A DNA stretch of 64,000 nt from a candidate division SR1 bacterium (GTDB lineage: Bacteria; Patescibacteriota; Gracilibacteria; Absconditabacterales; Absconditicoccaceae): contig JAPLUU010000005.1 of assembly GCA_026397515.1 (NCBI GenBank), forward strand, positions 18,240 through 82,239, written 5' to 3'. Position 1 is the stretch's first letter. Each line of letters opens with the position of its first letter. The notes beneath the pieces are model-generated. The model worked only from the letters and a program-made list of their open reading frames with translations. It made no database searches and was not told the DNA's origin. Below are positions 1 through 10,722 of the stretch, piece after piece. The position numbers and the translations under genes are program-made.

Positions 1-258
1 TATATTACCACCTCTTCGGTTGTAATTGATATCCAAAAACATATCCAAACTGAGTGATTTTTCTTGCTGGAAAATATTCGTATACAGTTCCTGATATTTT
101 GCTGATAATTTTCGATTGATTTGTGATGCACTATCGCCGGCAGAATATTTTCTCATATCAACTTTTTCACTTCACGATCATTTCATGATATGTTGAAAAA
201 CACCAAATCGTTTGCCGACAATCGGTTTTGTGAGTTTGATGCTAAACTTTTTTTTCAT
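1..258 (-). CDS. DUF58 domain protein (partial, 3' end outside window)
   Basis: The first 86 residues are present; the gene runs off the left edge. The visible part has the DUF58 signature: a basic start, then SEKVDMRKYSAGDSAS and INRKLSAKYQELY, followed by a hydrophobic strand ending in the Asp of FLDINYN. This is the usual R-x-Y-x-x-GD...I-x-x-x-SA pattern. DUF58 proteins are commonly encoded with MoxR-type AAA ATPases and envelope-stress or surface-assembly genes. Two glycines in the GSGSEK stretch are UGA. The ATG lies 9 bases after the murE stop, so it is probably translated from the same transcript. The function in this organism is unknown. Confidence 0.75.
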
Positions 259-267
259 GAACAGTAT

Positions 268-1521
268 TTAGATTCCTAAATTTTTTTTAATTTCTTCTTT
301 GTCGCTCCATTTTCTTTTTCCGAAATTCGTCAATTGTACGGTCTCATGACCTTTACCCGCAAACATAACTACGTCACCTTCTCTCGCTATTTCACAAGCA
401 AATTTGATCGCTAATGTTCTTTCTGGTATAGTGAAAAGATTTTTTCCTTGAGTTTTATTTTTTATATTCATGGTGAGTTGTTCGATAATCTCGAGTCTAT
501 TTTCGATATCGGGATCATCGTCGGTTGCAATCAAAATATCACTGTATTGGTCTGCTATTTCTCCCATAATTGGTCTCTTCGCTTTGTCTCTATTTCCTGT
601 AGCTCAGAAGACGGTGATTAGTCTACCATTTCATTTTATTTTGTTGAGATAATCCAAAGTTTTTTCTAGTGCATCCGGTGTATGAGCAAAATCTACAAAG
701 TAACGTATTCAGTTTTTTTCTATCTGTTCCATGCGTCCCGTGACAGTTTCAAACTGTGCTATCGTTGCTAGTACTTGTTCTATATTCACACCGATTTGTA
801 ATACCACACTGAGTGCAGCTAAGATATTATAGACATTAAATTCACCGACCAATTTAGTTTTTACATCATATGACTTTCCTAGATAGGTGAATGAAAAGGT
901 AGTTCCTGAAGGTGATATTTGGACATTATCTGCTTTCAAACTTGATGATGCGATGATACTATAACTGAGTTTTTTATCAAACGGCATATCTTCAAATCGT
1001 TGTCTTCCTATCTTATCGTCAGCAGGAAATGCTGCATATTTATTCTGCTTTTTATTGGTCAGTACATATTTAAAGAGCTTTTCTTTTGCTTTGGCATAAC
1101 GTTCAAACGTTCCATGAAAATCCAAGTGATCATGGGTGATATTCGTCAGTACGGCAAAATCAAATTCTACGCCTTCGAATCTATATTGATTCAATCCATG
1201 TGATGATGCTTCGAGTACAGCGATTTTACATCCAGAATCTTTCGCAGTTGCAAGGATGGATTGGAGATCAAAGACATCGAGTGATGTCATTTTTTTATTA
1301 TTTTCCAGATCTTGATCACCGATTTTGATATTAGCGGTGCTGACCATAACGGTCTTTGCGATATGTTCATTCAATATTTTATGGATCAAATTTGCTGTCG
1401 TAGTTTTTCCATTTGTTCCTGTTATTCCGATGACAAAAAATGTTTTTGACGGATAGCCATACATCGTATTCAAATAGAGTTTATCGTAGAAAGTTATTTT
1501 TTTAATGAGTGATTTGATCAT
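268..1521 (-). CDS. murE: MurE-type UDP-MurNAc-tripeptide ligase, lacking the usual N-terminal domain
   Basis: Cytoplasmic Mur ligase of peptidoglycan synthesis, 417 aa from the chosen ATG. It has the ATP loop GITGTNGKTT (about residues 32-41), the Mur motif ASSHGLNQYRFEGVEFD, NITHDHLDFHGT, VGEFNVYNILAALS, VDFAHTPDAL, FGATGNRDKAKRP and the C-terminal GKGHE. UGA is read as Gly just before IRYFVDFAHTPD and again in FGATG. The UDP-binding N-terminal domain is shortened, as in many CPR homologues. A TTG start at 1575 would add 18 residues; I prefer ATG 1521. The amino-acid-selecting DNPR motif of DAP-type MurE appears here as DDPD, so the third amino acid cannot be assigned. The DUF58 gene follows directly. 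Confidence 0.92.
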
Positions 1522-1585
1522 GACATATATAAAAACCGTAAAATATGAAAATGAGTATACTGATATATTGTTCAAAAAAAAGTTT

Positions 1586-3556
1586 TTATGTGGTTTGAAA
1601 TGTTTCTTTATTTACTTTTTTAGTTTCGGCTATGTATTCTCATCAGAGAAAAGTTTCTGCATCAGAGTAATTTAGTTCATTTACTATTTTATCAGCTTCA
1701 TATACTGCTTCACCATATGTATTACCTTCTTGTAATCCTTTCAATAGTGTTATAGAATAAATAGTCGTTCATCGTGATGGTGTATTTGGTAGATAATTCT
1801 TGGTTTGTGTAAAGATATAGAGATTTTTGAGATCTTTTGATTCCTTGGTAAGATCTATTAATCATCAGCCGTAACATCAGATGGTAGATATATAGAATTT
1901 ACAGTCCGGATATTCCTTACTCAATTGTATGATAATATCAGCGGTCAGCGGTTTTTCAAATGCCAAATGTGTTGGCGTACCATGGGAATAGAGGTCAAAA
2001 AAGAAATTTTTTTGTGCAGGATAGTTGTTTTTTATAGTAGATCTCATGACAGTTTCTGGATCTCCTGTTATTTCAGGATTTGAGGTTTTTATCTTGGGAT
2101 AGTTTTTTTCTAATTCCTGTGCAATCGCTTCAGAAAATCCCAAAATTCATCATACTAATCACATTCCATCATTATTTTGAAATATTCTCGTATATTGTAT
2201 GGGTTCATCTTTGGGTAAATCAAAATTTTTGAGTATATTATTTTTTTCTTTAGTAGTATTTTTTTCTTTTTGTTCTATCTCTTCGACTATACTCTGGATA
2301 TCTTCATGTTCTATTTTTTCTATAAGAAAATGTGGTTCTAAAAGTATGCTTCATGTTCAATAAGTTACTTTCACTCGATATTCAGCTGTTTTTTCTAAAA
2401 TTAGTTTCGTTTTATATTTATTATCCTTGAAGGTAAGATCGATAGAATATTTATTTTTTTTGAATTGATATGATTTATTTAGTTCAAGTGCTTGTGCTGT
2501 AGAATTGTACTCGGAACAGACTTTATCAATCTGTTTATAGAACTCATCATTTTCTAAGGAATTTTTCGTATTGATGTCTTTCTCACTTAGATTTCATTGA
2601 ATTTCTTTTTTTATATCATTTAGTGTAATGGGGGTATCTATTATTTTTCAAATATCATGCAATAACGGCATGTATTTTTCATTCTCTCATAAATTTTGAG
2701 ATAGTTCAATAATATAGAACACATATTGTGATAGAATATCCCTGTCTTTATAATCTGTCTTTATATCTTTTTTTTTGCTTTCTAAGAGTTTTTGTACTAT
2801 AGCTATAGTATCCTCTGTATTTTTTTTACATACATCGCTTATTTTTCAGTCATTGATGAATTTTTGTGTTTCGAGACATTGTTTAATGTAATATATGTAG
2901 TCCCCACTCACACCGAATGATATTCCATATTTATCGATTTCTTTTTGTATGTGCTGATTGGTAGTACTGATATAGTTTGCCAGCACGGTATTACATGAAA
3001 TTTTATCTTCAACCGATATATTCTGCATTATGGTGAGCAATTTTCCGAATATCTCTGCATTGCTGATATCTGATCAGCTCAAATCGAATCCATCCTTATT
3101 ATATTTTGAATTATCCTTTGAAAAATAATCTAATCGTAATACGAGATTTTTGTTGATTATTTCTCCATATTTATTTGTATCTATTTGGATATTATCTACA
3201 CCGTTTCCTTGCTCATATTTTTGTGTATTGAGCAGAATATAAAAAATATTTATAAAATCTACTTGCTCTTTTGTATTGTTCAATTCATTTTGTATGGTAG
3301 ATAGTTTGTTTACCAAAAAATCCTTCCGTTTCTGCAATCATTCACGCACTTTAGTTTGATCTTCTATTCATAAGTCTTTGTATAATAGTCTATTGCTTTG
3401 GATAATTATAGAAAAATTTGATATATTTTCCCCAGGAGTTTCTAAAACTTTTATATTTGCAGTGGTTTCTTTATCTTTGAAATCTTCACTTAATGGTATT
3501 GGTTCTTTTTTTATGATAGGCGTATCATTATTTTCTTTTTCGAAAACATCAACCAT
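1586..3556 (-). CDS. Large protein with C-terminal caspase-like (clan CD) His/Cys dyad
   Basis: 656 aa, no recognised full-length family. The N-terminal two thirds are Lys/Glu/Asn-rich, largely helical, with no signal peptide or membrane segment. The C-terminal region has two hydrophobic strands, each ending in a catalytic-type motif. FFFDLYSHGTP supplies His about 525 and KFYISTIGCYGGG supplies Cys about 561, 36 residues later. That order and spacing are typical of clan CD cysteine peptidases (caspase, metacaspase, gingipain type). An upstream MGLVGGILGFSEAIAQ segment may be the start of the catalytic fold. Many glycines are UGA, including the one before the Cys. The gene lies between rsmE (22 bases upstream) and the MurE-type gene. 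Peptidase activity is inferred from the motifs only. Confidence 0.72.
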
Positions 3557-3578
3557 AGGTGAATAAAAAAAGTAAAGT

Positions 3579-4283
3579 TTAAAACATGTGATTGTTTTTC
3601 AAAATCCATCCTCCGATAATTGCTGCAGTTTCAGTTCTCAATATGGTATCACCGAGTCCATAAATATCATATTTTTTTCATTCGAAGGTCTGGTAGTCTC
3701 TAGGAGTCAGTCCACCTTCCGGTCAAACTAATCCGTAGATCTGATCAGATTTTTGTATGGTTCATTCACCTGTTTTTTTATCAAATATCACTAAGGGAGT
3801 ATCGCCTATCAATGTTTTGGGACTTGTCGTAAAGATCAATTTCGGCACGGCCCGTCCTCGTGATTGTTCGACAGCTTCTTTGATTATTTTCTGTAATCTT
3901 TCTTCTTTTTTGGGATTCCATTCTTTGAGAACTGATCTTTCTGAGGGCCAAAATATAATCTGATCTAGACCACATTCGGTCAGTTTTTGGACAATCAATT
4001 CTATTTTATCTCGTTTGTTTGGCATCGCGATAATCATACTTTTTTTCTCATTCGTTCATGTTTGGGTCTGCTCAGAAACTATCGTTCATTCAACCTGTTT
4101 GTTATCCCAACGATCTACACGGACTTCATATCTTATTTTTATGCTTTCATTTTCGGGACTTTGGATCCAGATACTATCTCCTATGCTTGTTCTGAGGACT
4201 TTTCTGAGTTGCGACAAAAGCTCGATATCAGCGATAACAATATTTTTATCTTTTTTTGTATATTCCGTGACAAAAAGTTGCAT
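3579..4283 (-). CDS. rsmE: 16S rRNA (uracil-1498-N3)-methyltransferase RsmE
   Basis: Methylates U1498 of 16S rRNA with SAM; SPOUT (trefoil-knot) family, 234 aa, close to the usual length. The N-terminal PUA-like part contains LSQLRKVLRTSIGDSIW. The knot motifs are KLTECGLDQIIFWPSERS, EAVEQSRGRAVPKL, GLVGPEGGLTPRD and LGDTILRTETAA. UGA encodes the Gly of LVGPEGG. The start was chosen at MQLFVTEYTKK, matching the family N-terminus; an in-frame ATG at 4307 would add eight residues. It is first in the minus-strand group and is followed after 22 bases by the caspase-like gene. Confidence 0.95.
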
Positions 4284-4548
4284 AGACGAGTATATATAAA
4301 GAAACATATATCATTTTTTTAAGATTTTGGTATGCTAATGCAAGAAAATATATGCGTCATTTTTCGTTTTTTGCATTTGAATTTTAGTAGATTTTCAATA
4401 CATATAAAATATACTGCCTGTTTTCGAAAACTGTAATCGCTTCATTCACATTCGTGCTTACGGATTCTCAAATCGTCAGTATTGTTCTCACATCCAATCC
4501 ATTACAGGATTGGTGGTCGAATAACTTTAGTTCAAGCCAATATTTTTC

Positions 4549-5040
4549 ATGATACAATACGCAATCGACGCTTTCAGAGATTATTTTGCTCAAGGATTCC
4601 AGATGTCTCCGATTTTTATCGTTATCACCGTCTGATGTATTATCCAAATAGTGAAAGTAATTATAGATTTGATCAGATATAAACGTTTTTATATAGGACA
4701 TATTTTCGCTTCTGGTGGATTTCCATCATTTCATAGCGGATTAGCAAGTAGTGTGACGATGTTGGTCCGATTAGAATATGGATTTGGAAGTGTATTATTT
4801 GCCGTAGCATTTGCATTCAGCGTATTATTTGCTTACGACGCGATGAATCTTAGATATGAAACCTGACAACATGCACATTATATCAATGATTTGAGATTAG
4901 AACTTCAAGCTATTCTACAGAAAAAAGAGAAAGGAATACTTAAAGAAAGAATCTGACATACACCACTTGAAGTTGCATGAGGAATATTGTTTGGTTCCAT
5001 TTTAACGTATGTGTTTTACTATATCTATTTTATAGGATAA
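4549..5040 (+). CDS. Divergent PAP2 family (DUF212/YuiD-like) membrane protein
   Basis: 163-aa integral membrane protein of the divergent PAP2 family (Bacillus YuiD type). The core ASGGFPSFHSGLASSVT corresponds to the family motif SGGMPSSHSA. It is followed by a hydrophobic helix, then FAYDAMNLRYETGQHAHYIN, matching the family YDAAGVRRAAGxQA, and a C-terminal helix after HTPLEVAGGILFG. Several glycines, including that of the TVGCIIQ segment, are UGA. ATG 4549 gives the family-like N-terminal helix; ATG 4603 is an alternative. The biochemical activity of this family is poorly defined. It is the first gene of a plus-strand group and is divergent from rsmE. Confidence 0.85.
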
Positions 5041-5124
5041 TAACCAAATACGTCTCTTGTCCACGACAGTGGAGAAATAAAAAATTATCATTTCTTTAGG
5101 TAGATTCATTGTTTCATTATAAAT

Positions 5125-5967
5125 ATGATAAAATTTGTTGTCCCTAAACCAGTCAAAAAAATACAAAGACATTATAGCCCTATACATTCAGACAAAAAAA
5201 AACTCAAAGTCTGATTCCATTTTTTTTCTATAAAAATAATCCGAATAATATTTATTATATTTGCACTTATCTACGGATGATTTCTCTTGCTTAAAAATTC
5301 ACTTTTCAATCATCAATATACCATAAAAAGAGTAGTCTATAGTTCTGGAGATATTTCTTGGTATGATGATCCATATCTCTATAAGCGCATAAATACATGG
5401 ATAAAAGGAGAAAACTATTATGTAGTAAATCTAGAAAAATCTAAAGTACTCAAAGATATTCAGTCTATCTATCCTATGATATCAGCGCTTGATCTGACCT
5501 ATCTCTCATCAAATACCGTTGCAGTAAAATTAACATTCATTCCCGTCGATATGATAATAAGAAATCAAAACGTGGGATTTGCTCTTATCGGTAGTACAGT
5601 ACTCCGTATTTATTCATGAAACCAAATTGCAAAATGAATACATGTACTCAATCTGCCACCATATCTTAGTGGTATGAATTCACTTTCTGGAATTTTTTAT
5701 AGACAACCAGCCACGGGATTGGTTCAACAGATACATCTTATGTATCAGTGATTCCCTGGGCTTGATCATATAGAATATTTACCATGATGAGAGAGATCAA
5801 TCGTATTTTTGGATGGAAAAAAATTCTATATCAATAATTTGGGAGATATTCCCAATCAGATTAGAAATTATCAGTTACTCAAAAAATATTATAAGGAATA
5901 TAAATCACTACAAAATATAGATCTTGGAAGTTTGGAAAAAGACAAAATTATCGTAAGTAAATTTTAA
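5125..5967 (+). CDS. ftsQ: FtsQ/DivIB-like cell division protein
   Basis: 280 aa. A basic N-terminus (IQRHYSPIHSDKKK) precedes one transmembrane helix (about residues 38-58). A POTRA-like domain follows: YTIKRVVYSSGDISWYDD, YLYKRINTWIKGENYYVVNL and IYPMISALDLTYLSSNTVAVKLTFIPVDMIIRN. This is the FtsQ/DivIB arrangement (new helix starting at low residue number, ordered strands ending in a 'P.. .. R' element). The protein would act at the division septum outside the membrane. Sequence similarity is weak, so the call rests on architecture and on the nearby MurE-type gene. UGA supplies several glycines, for example in MYQGFPGLDHIEYLPGG. The deaminase gene begins 17 bases downstream. Confidence 0.7.
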
Positions 5968-5983
5968 TTTTTTTCTCCAAAAG

Positions 5984-6490
5984 ATGAACGAAGAATTTAT
6001 GAGAGAAGCAATCAAATTGTCGTTAGAAAATATGCAAAAAAATGCATGATGACCATTTGGTGCAGTTATCGTCAAAGATGGTAAAATCGTATGAAGAGGA
6101 CGAAATCAAGTGACCTCAAGTAATGATCCGACAGCACATGGAGAAGTAGTTGCTATCCGCGATGCATGCAAAAATTTGTGAACATTTGATTTAACTGGCT
6201 GTGAAATGTATACATCATGCGAACCTTGTCCGATGTGTTATGGGGCAATGTCGCGAGCAAGAATAGGTAAGATGTATTATGGAAATACACAACATGATGC
6301 AGCAGATATAGGATTCGATGATAGCGCATTTCGAGAAGATATAAAAAAAGAATCCACTCAGAGAAATATTCCCGTCCAGCAAATACTCCATGATGAAGCA
6401 TTAGCCGTATCAAAGTGTGGACAGAAAAACAAGATAAGATTGAATATTAATTTTCTTTCCTCACCCCCTTACCCCCTCTCCACTTCGTAG
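5984..6490 (+). CDS. guaD: Guanine deaminase-like cytidine/deoxycytidylate deaminase family protein, C-terminus frameshifted
   Basis: Zinc-dependent deaminase close to GuaD (guanine to xanthine). It has GGPFGAVIVKDGKIVGRG, SSNDPTAHGEVVAIRDA (zinc His and proton-shuttle Glu), YTSCEPCPMCYGAM (two zinc Cys) and HDAADIGFDDS. The GG before PFGAV is UGA UGA. Up to about residue 142 it matches the family. After LAV (6409) the frame is broken. Shifting by one base gives KVWTEKQDKIEY and a TAA at 6448-6450, which is the normal GuaD-style C-terminus. As written, the frame instead runs into the GC-rich palindrome and ends FLSSPPYPLSTS. One missing base at about 6410 is the likely cause. The intact gene would be 5984-6450. 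Confidence 0.85.
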
Positions 6491-6542
6491 AGAGGGTGTT
6501 GCTCCCTCTCCATGAAATGGGGAGGGTTGGGGTGGGGTAAGT
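6459..6542. repeat. GC-rich palindromic repeat element (REP/RPE-like)
   Basis: About 84 bases of imperfect palindrome, strikingly C/G-rich in an AT-rich genome. The left arm contains CTCACCCCCTTACCCC and CTCTCC; the right arm contains GGGGAGGGTTGGGGTGGGG. The centre has GAGAGGG and CCCTCTCC. It sits between the deaminase gene and sufS, and the frameshifted deaminase frame runs into it. Similar composition is seen in dispersed palindromes of many genomes; its identity here is inferred from structure only. It may also act as a transcription terminator. Confidence 0.6.
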
Positions 6543-6582
6543 TACAATAAAATAAAGAAAATTTATTACTTATGTATTGCTC

Positions 6583-7776
6583 ATGAAAAAAGACTTTCCG
6601 ATATTCAAAAATAATCCATGATTAGTTTTTTTAGACAACGCTGCATCATCACAAAAACCGCAATACGTGATTGATGGAGTTTCTGAATTCGTCAGCCATG
6701 ATTACGCAAATATTCATAGATGATTATATTCATTATCTGAAAAATCTGAAACAGCATACCATCATTCCAAAGAGCTCGTAGGTGAATTACTCAACTGCAA
6801 AGCGAGCGAAATTATTTACAGTTATAATTCTACATATGCGATAAATCTTATTGCACAATCACTCGTAATTTCAGATATTTTAAAGACTTGAGATACGGTT
6901 CTTCTGTGAATTCGGGAGCATCATTCTAATATCCTTCCTTGGCAAATTTTAGCAGAGAAAAAATGATTCAATATAGAGTTTTTCAACATAAACGACGAAT
7001 ATGAAATCGATCGAAATGATTTTGATCAGAAATATAGTGATAACGTAAAAGTAGTTTCTGTCGCACATGTCTCCAATGTCACCGGAAAAATTTATGATGT
7101 GAAAAAAATAAAATCCAAACTTCGCGACGACACATTTTTCCTCGTAGACGGTTCACAATCAGTACCGAATTTCCCTGTTGATGTGCAAGATATTTGATGT
7201 GATTGCTTAGTGTTCACCGGACACAAAATGATGGCCTATACAGGAATTTGAGTTATCTTTTTAAAAAAAGAATGGATCAGAAAACTTGTTCCTGCTTTCC
7301 GTGGGGGAGGAACTGTTGAGGATGTAGATATTCAGTGACATACTTTGGCAAACAATTCCGATAAATTCGAAGCCGGAACACCAAATATTATCTGAGCTGT
7401 CTCACTATTGAAAGCACTCGAATATATAAAATCTATCTGATGAATGAAAAAAATCCGAGAACATGAACAAAAATTAGTAAAATTATGTTTAGCAGGATTT
7501 GCAAAATACCAAGACAAGATAGAGATTCTCTGACCCATAAATACTGATAGGGTAGCGGTATTCTCTTTCCTCCTTGCCAACAACACCAATTTCAACAATA
7601 TCGGCGAAACATTTTCTGATGCAAATATTGCGATTCGCTGTGGTGGTCACTGTGCATATCCACTTCATAAACATTTCAAAAAACCATGAACCTGTAGAAT
7701 GAGTGCATATCTCTATAATGACGAAAGCGATATAGCAAAATTCTTTGATGTTCTAGACTGATTAATTGCCTCATAA
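6583..7776 (+). CDS. sufS: SufS-type cysteine desulfurase
   Basis: PLP-dependent class V aminotransferase fold, 397 aa, cytoplasmic. It takes sulfur from cysteine for Fe-S cluster or thiolation pathways. The N-terminus is FLDNAASSQKPQYVIDG and ANIHRGLYSLSEKSE. The PLP-lysine motif is TGHKMMAYTGIGVIF, and FEAGTPNIIGAVSL follows. The catalytic Cys is in AIRCGGHCAYPLH (family RxGxHCA), near the C-terminus. UGA encodes conserved glycines, including the one before VIF and that of NIIGAV. No other suf genes are adjacent. The hairpin terminator at 7797 follows. Confidence 0.94.
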
Positions 7777-7796
7777 TAAAATAATTACTATTCAAT

Positions 7797-7829
7797 AAAA
7801 AAATCTGTACCATTACAGATTTTTTTGTA
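7797..7829 (+). terminator. Rho-independent terminator after sufS
   Basis: Stem AAAAAATCTGTA / TACAGATTTTTT with a 4-base loop, ending in a T run. It lies 20 bases after the sufS stop and separates it from the next group. Confidence 0.85.
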
Positions 7830-7922
7830 ATAGTACTATATATATCAAATAGAGAATATTTGACAAAAAAAATATTCTGAATATACTTAGTATATGGTAT
7901 TTTATTCATTTTGTAAAATAAT

Positions 7923-8663
7923 ATGGTTGATATGGAAATAGTAAAAAATATAGCCAAAGATGAAGCTATGAATTATGGTAAACAGAAAAGTAATGAAGTA
8001 CTTTCTGATCCAGAAAAATTTAAAGATATCCTTGATAAAATCAGTAAAAATAATGCTTTTAAAAAAGTAAAAAAAATCTGGGATGATTGTGAAGAAAGCG
8101 ATAAAGAAAAAGTATATACAGCTGGCCAACAGAAATGAAAGGGTGTTGTAGAAAAAATTATCGATCCATTATGATTGGGTATTATACAGACAACTAAACA
8201 AGTTGATCCTACACTTGCTACCATACAAATGTTGCGTTACAAAAACAATAATCTTAAGTGATTGAAAACAGTGTGTCCACCACAGACATTTGAAACGACC
8301 ATGAGATTGCTTGTGCATTTATGATTATTGGATTCACCCAAAAAAATAACTCCAGAAATTATGCTTGAAGATCTCAAAAGCGATACCAAATCGGTAAATA
8401 TAAAATTAACGGCATTTGAAGCGATTGCAACGGTAGTCCCTTATCTAAGACCACTATTGCTACTGATCCAAACTTTAAAACAATATGCGAAAAAATTATG
8501 AGAAACATCTGTACAACATATGATTATTGAAAATAATATGAACATACAATCACCTAAAAATCAAGAAGGAAAAAACACAGAAACAAGTGAAGCATTATTA
8601 GCAAGCAAAATAAAAGAAAATATAACGCTCAAAGAGGTTCTTGATAATAAAAATAATTCATAG
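7923..8663 (+). CDS. Hypothetical protein, first gene of the giant-protein cluster
   Basis: 246 aa, family not recognised. The first 70 residues are Lys/Glu/Asp-rich and helical. The middle (VEKIIDPLGLGIIQ through TMRLLVHLGLLDSPKK) is more hydrophobic. Residues about 150-195 (FEAIATVVPYLRPLLLLIQTLKQ) may form an amphipathic or membrane-associated helix. No signal peptide and no catalytic motif is seen. Several UGA-Gly codons prove it is a native-code gene. It precedes the 554-aa and 1909-aa proteins in the same direction, separated from the next gene by 135 bases, so co-transcription is possible but not shown. Confidence 0.8.
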
Positions 8664-8798
8664 ATCCTCCATAAAAAACAAGAAAGATATTACTTCTTAA
8701 TAGGTACAAAAAGTGAATAATTAAAATAAATGAAACATAAGAACAGGCAATCTGATATAGAAGTTTCCAAAAATTAGTTTTTATTTTTGTATAAGATA

Positions 8799-10463
8799 AT
8801 GAGTACTACTACGGGTATAGATGAGTTACAAACACAAGTAGATCAGGTTAGTACTGATCTTGCTTCTCTTAAAACAGAAACAAATGAAACTATCAAGAAA
8901 ACAAAAATTGAAGAAGCTGCAGTAAAGGTAAAAACTACGAAAGAATTAATTACAAAAGAAATTGATGCACTTAAGTGACTTACCGACACTATCTCAATAG
9001 AAAATAAAGCTAAACTTGAAAAAATGTTTACGACTTTAGAAACATTGGAAACTTCAAATACAGATCTTGCAACACTCAAAGCAGATGTAAATAAAAATTG
9101 GATTACAAAACAGCGAGATGGGGTGATAAGTAAAGAAGAATGGAAAACAAATACATGAGCAAATATTTTACGTGTAGCATGATGAATATGAGCCGTTGCT
9201 TTGGCATGGAAGTGAGTTAAATGGCTCTTTGGTATAGGAAAAGATAAGGAAAAGAAAAAGGAAGATGAATCAGATAAAGATGATAAAGAAGAAAGCAAAG
9301 AAAAATCATGATCATCTTGGCGAAAATGGCTTCTCGGTTGAGCAGCTTTGACAGCAGGAGGATATGGTTTATATCATCTATTGAAATGAGGTAGTCTGAG
9401 TTTTGAGGATTCTCTTATTGAGGCGGAAGCAGATCTCTGAACTATCTCTGAGTCTGATGAGATAAATATCGATAGATGAAGGATTACATATGAAAAATCC
9501 GTTAAACAGATAAAGTCATATGAGTTATGAACAAAAATAGATAAATGAGAATGATGGTTCGGTTCTAAAAAAATAGAATGATTAGATATAAAGTTTTCTG
9601 ATTATAAACAGTTGATACATGCGGCAAACCTAGTTAATTACATTAAACATAAATTTACATGAAGATGTAAAACTGACACTCCTTTTCATGCAGGTGATTG
9701 GACATGAGATTATTATATTGATGTTAAAAGTTGAGATGGTGATATTGAAGAAGAGGAAATAATCAGCTGATGAATATTTTCTACTCTATCTAAAATTTGT
9801 CCTGATTTGCTTAATGGGATTTTTACTGATACCATAAATAAAGATAAATTTCTAGCATATCTCAATAAACAGTGAATTTGGAAGGAATGAAATGTTACAG
9901 CTCCTGATGCAAAATGAGATAAAATACAAAAGACAATGAATAAAATATTTCAGGAAATAATTGATACACCAAGTGAATTCGATCCTTTATGAAAAGAAAG
10001 ATGACAAATTATCACAACACCAGGAAATACAGATAAGACAGAATATACAATAAAGAGTCGATGAACTCCTGCACAAGAAACAAAAGTGGATATGGTGGCA
10101 GATGCTGATGGCACGATTATTTCATGAAAAATTGATTGATTAGAAATAAAGTTTGCTACGGTTAAGGAATTGTTAAAGACAGCAAATCTGGTAAACAAAA
10201 TAAAATATCAATATCATGTTGTAACGCCATTATTACTTGGTCCAACGGACAAAGCCTTTTATCGAACGAGTTCATTTTGAGTAGTAGGATGACATCCATG
10301 AATATATGTGGATAATTCAACGGCTTGGACATTGGATGATAGAGTTATAAAAAAAGATACATTAGAAAGCTCATTTCCTACAGTATTAATAAGCAAAGAT
10401 GTATTTATTGCATATTTAAATTGATTGAAAGACGAAAATGATAAATGATTATGGGAAAAATAA
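8799..10463 (+). CDS. 554-aa coiled-coil/membrane protein with a duplicated C-terminal domain
   Basis: Not a known family. Residues 1-100 are a Lys/Glu/Thr-rich coiled coil (IDELQTQVDQV, TLETLETSNTDLATLKADV). A hydrophobic segment follows (ILRVAGGIGAVALAWKGVKW), then a highly charged Lys/Asp/Glu linker and a second hydrophobic segment (WLLGGAALTAGGYGLYHLL). Residues about 215-554 contain two related units, marked by KIEGLDIKFSDYKQLIHAAN and KIDGLEIKFATVKELLKTAN, each ending near KDKFLAYLN or KDVFIAYLN. UGA-Gly is frequent. The start is ATG 8799; a TTG 12 bases upstream is less likely. The N-terminal 200 residues are paralogous to those of the next gene, so the two proteins probably work at the same site in the envelope. 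Confidence 0.85.
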
Positions 10464-10722
10464 TATTTTTATATATCTTAATTTTTCTTTAAAAATATGA
10501 GAAAAGAGTAATAAAAAAAACAATAATATATATGAGAAAGAAAACAGAGAAATCCATAAAAAATAGAGTAAAAATAGTTCAAAATGGTAATTAGATATAA
10601 ACACAATAATATGTCAAGAAATATTCGTCATCAAACGGGTATTTTTTTGTTTTAAAGGGTGTTTTCGGATATAATTGATATAGAATATACGATAGGTAAA
10701 TTTTTAGATCAAAAGGTAGAGT
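10464..10722. other. Intergenic region between the two paralogous genes
   Basis: 259 bases of AT-rich sequence without a supported gene. A run ATTTTTTTG with flanking GGG at 10642-10665 may be a weak terminator, and TATAAT-like hexamers occur at about 10670-10690 before the next ATG. No strong hairpin is visible. Confidence 0.4.

Noticed and set aside
4384..4701. Minus-strand frame of 105 codons, and a plus-strand frame at 4391-4648, around the start of the divergent PAP2 gene
   Set aside because: Both overlap the PAP2 coding region by about 50-150 bases in antisense or another frame, lack good starts, and match no family. They look like shadows plus leader sequence.
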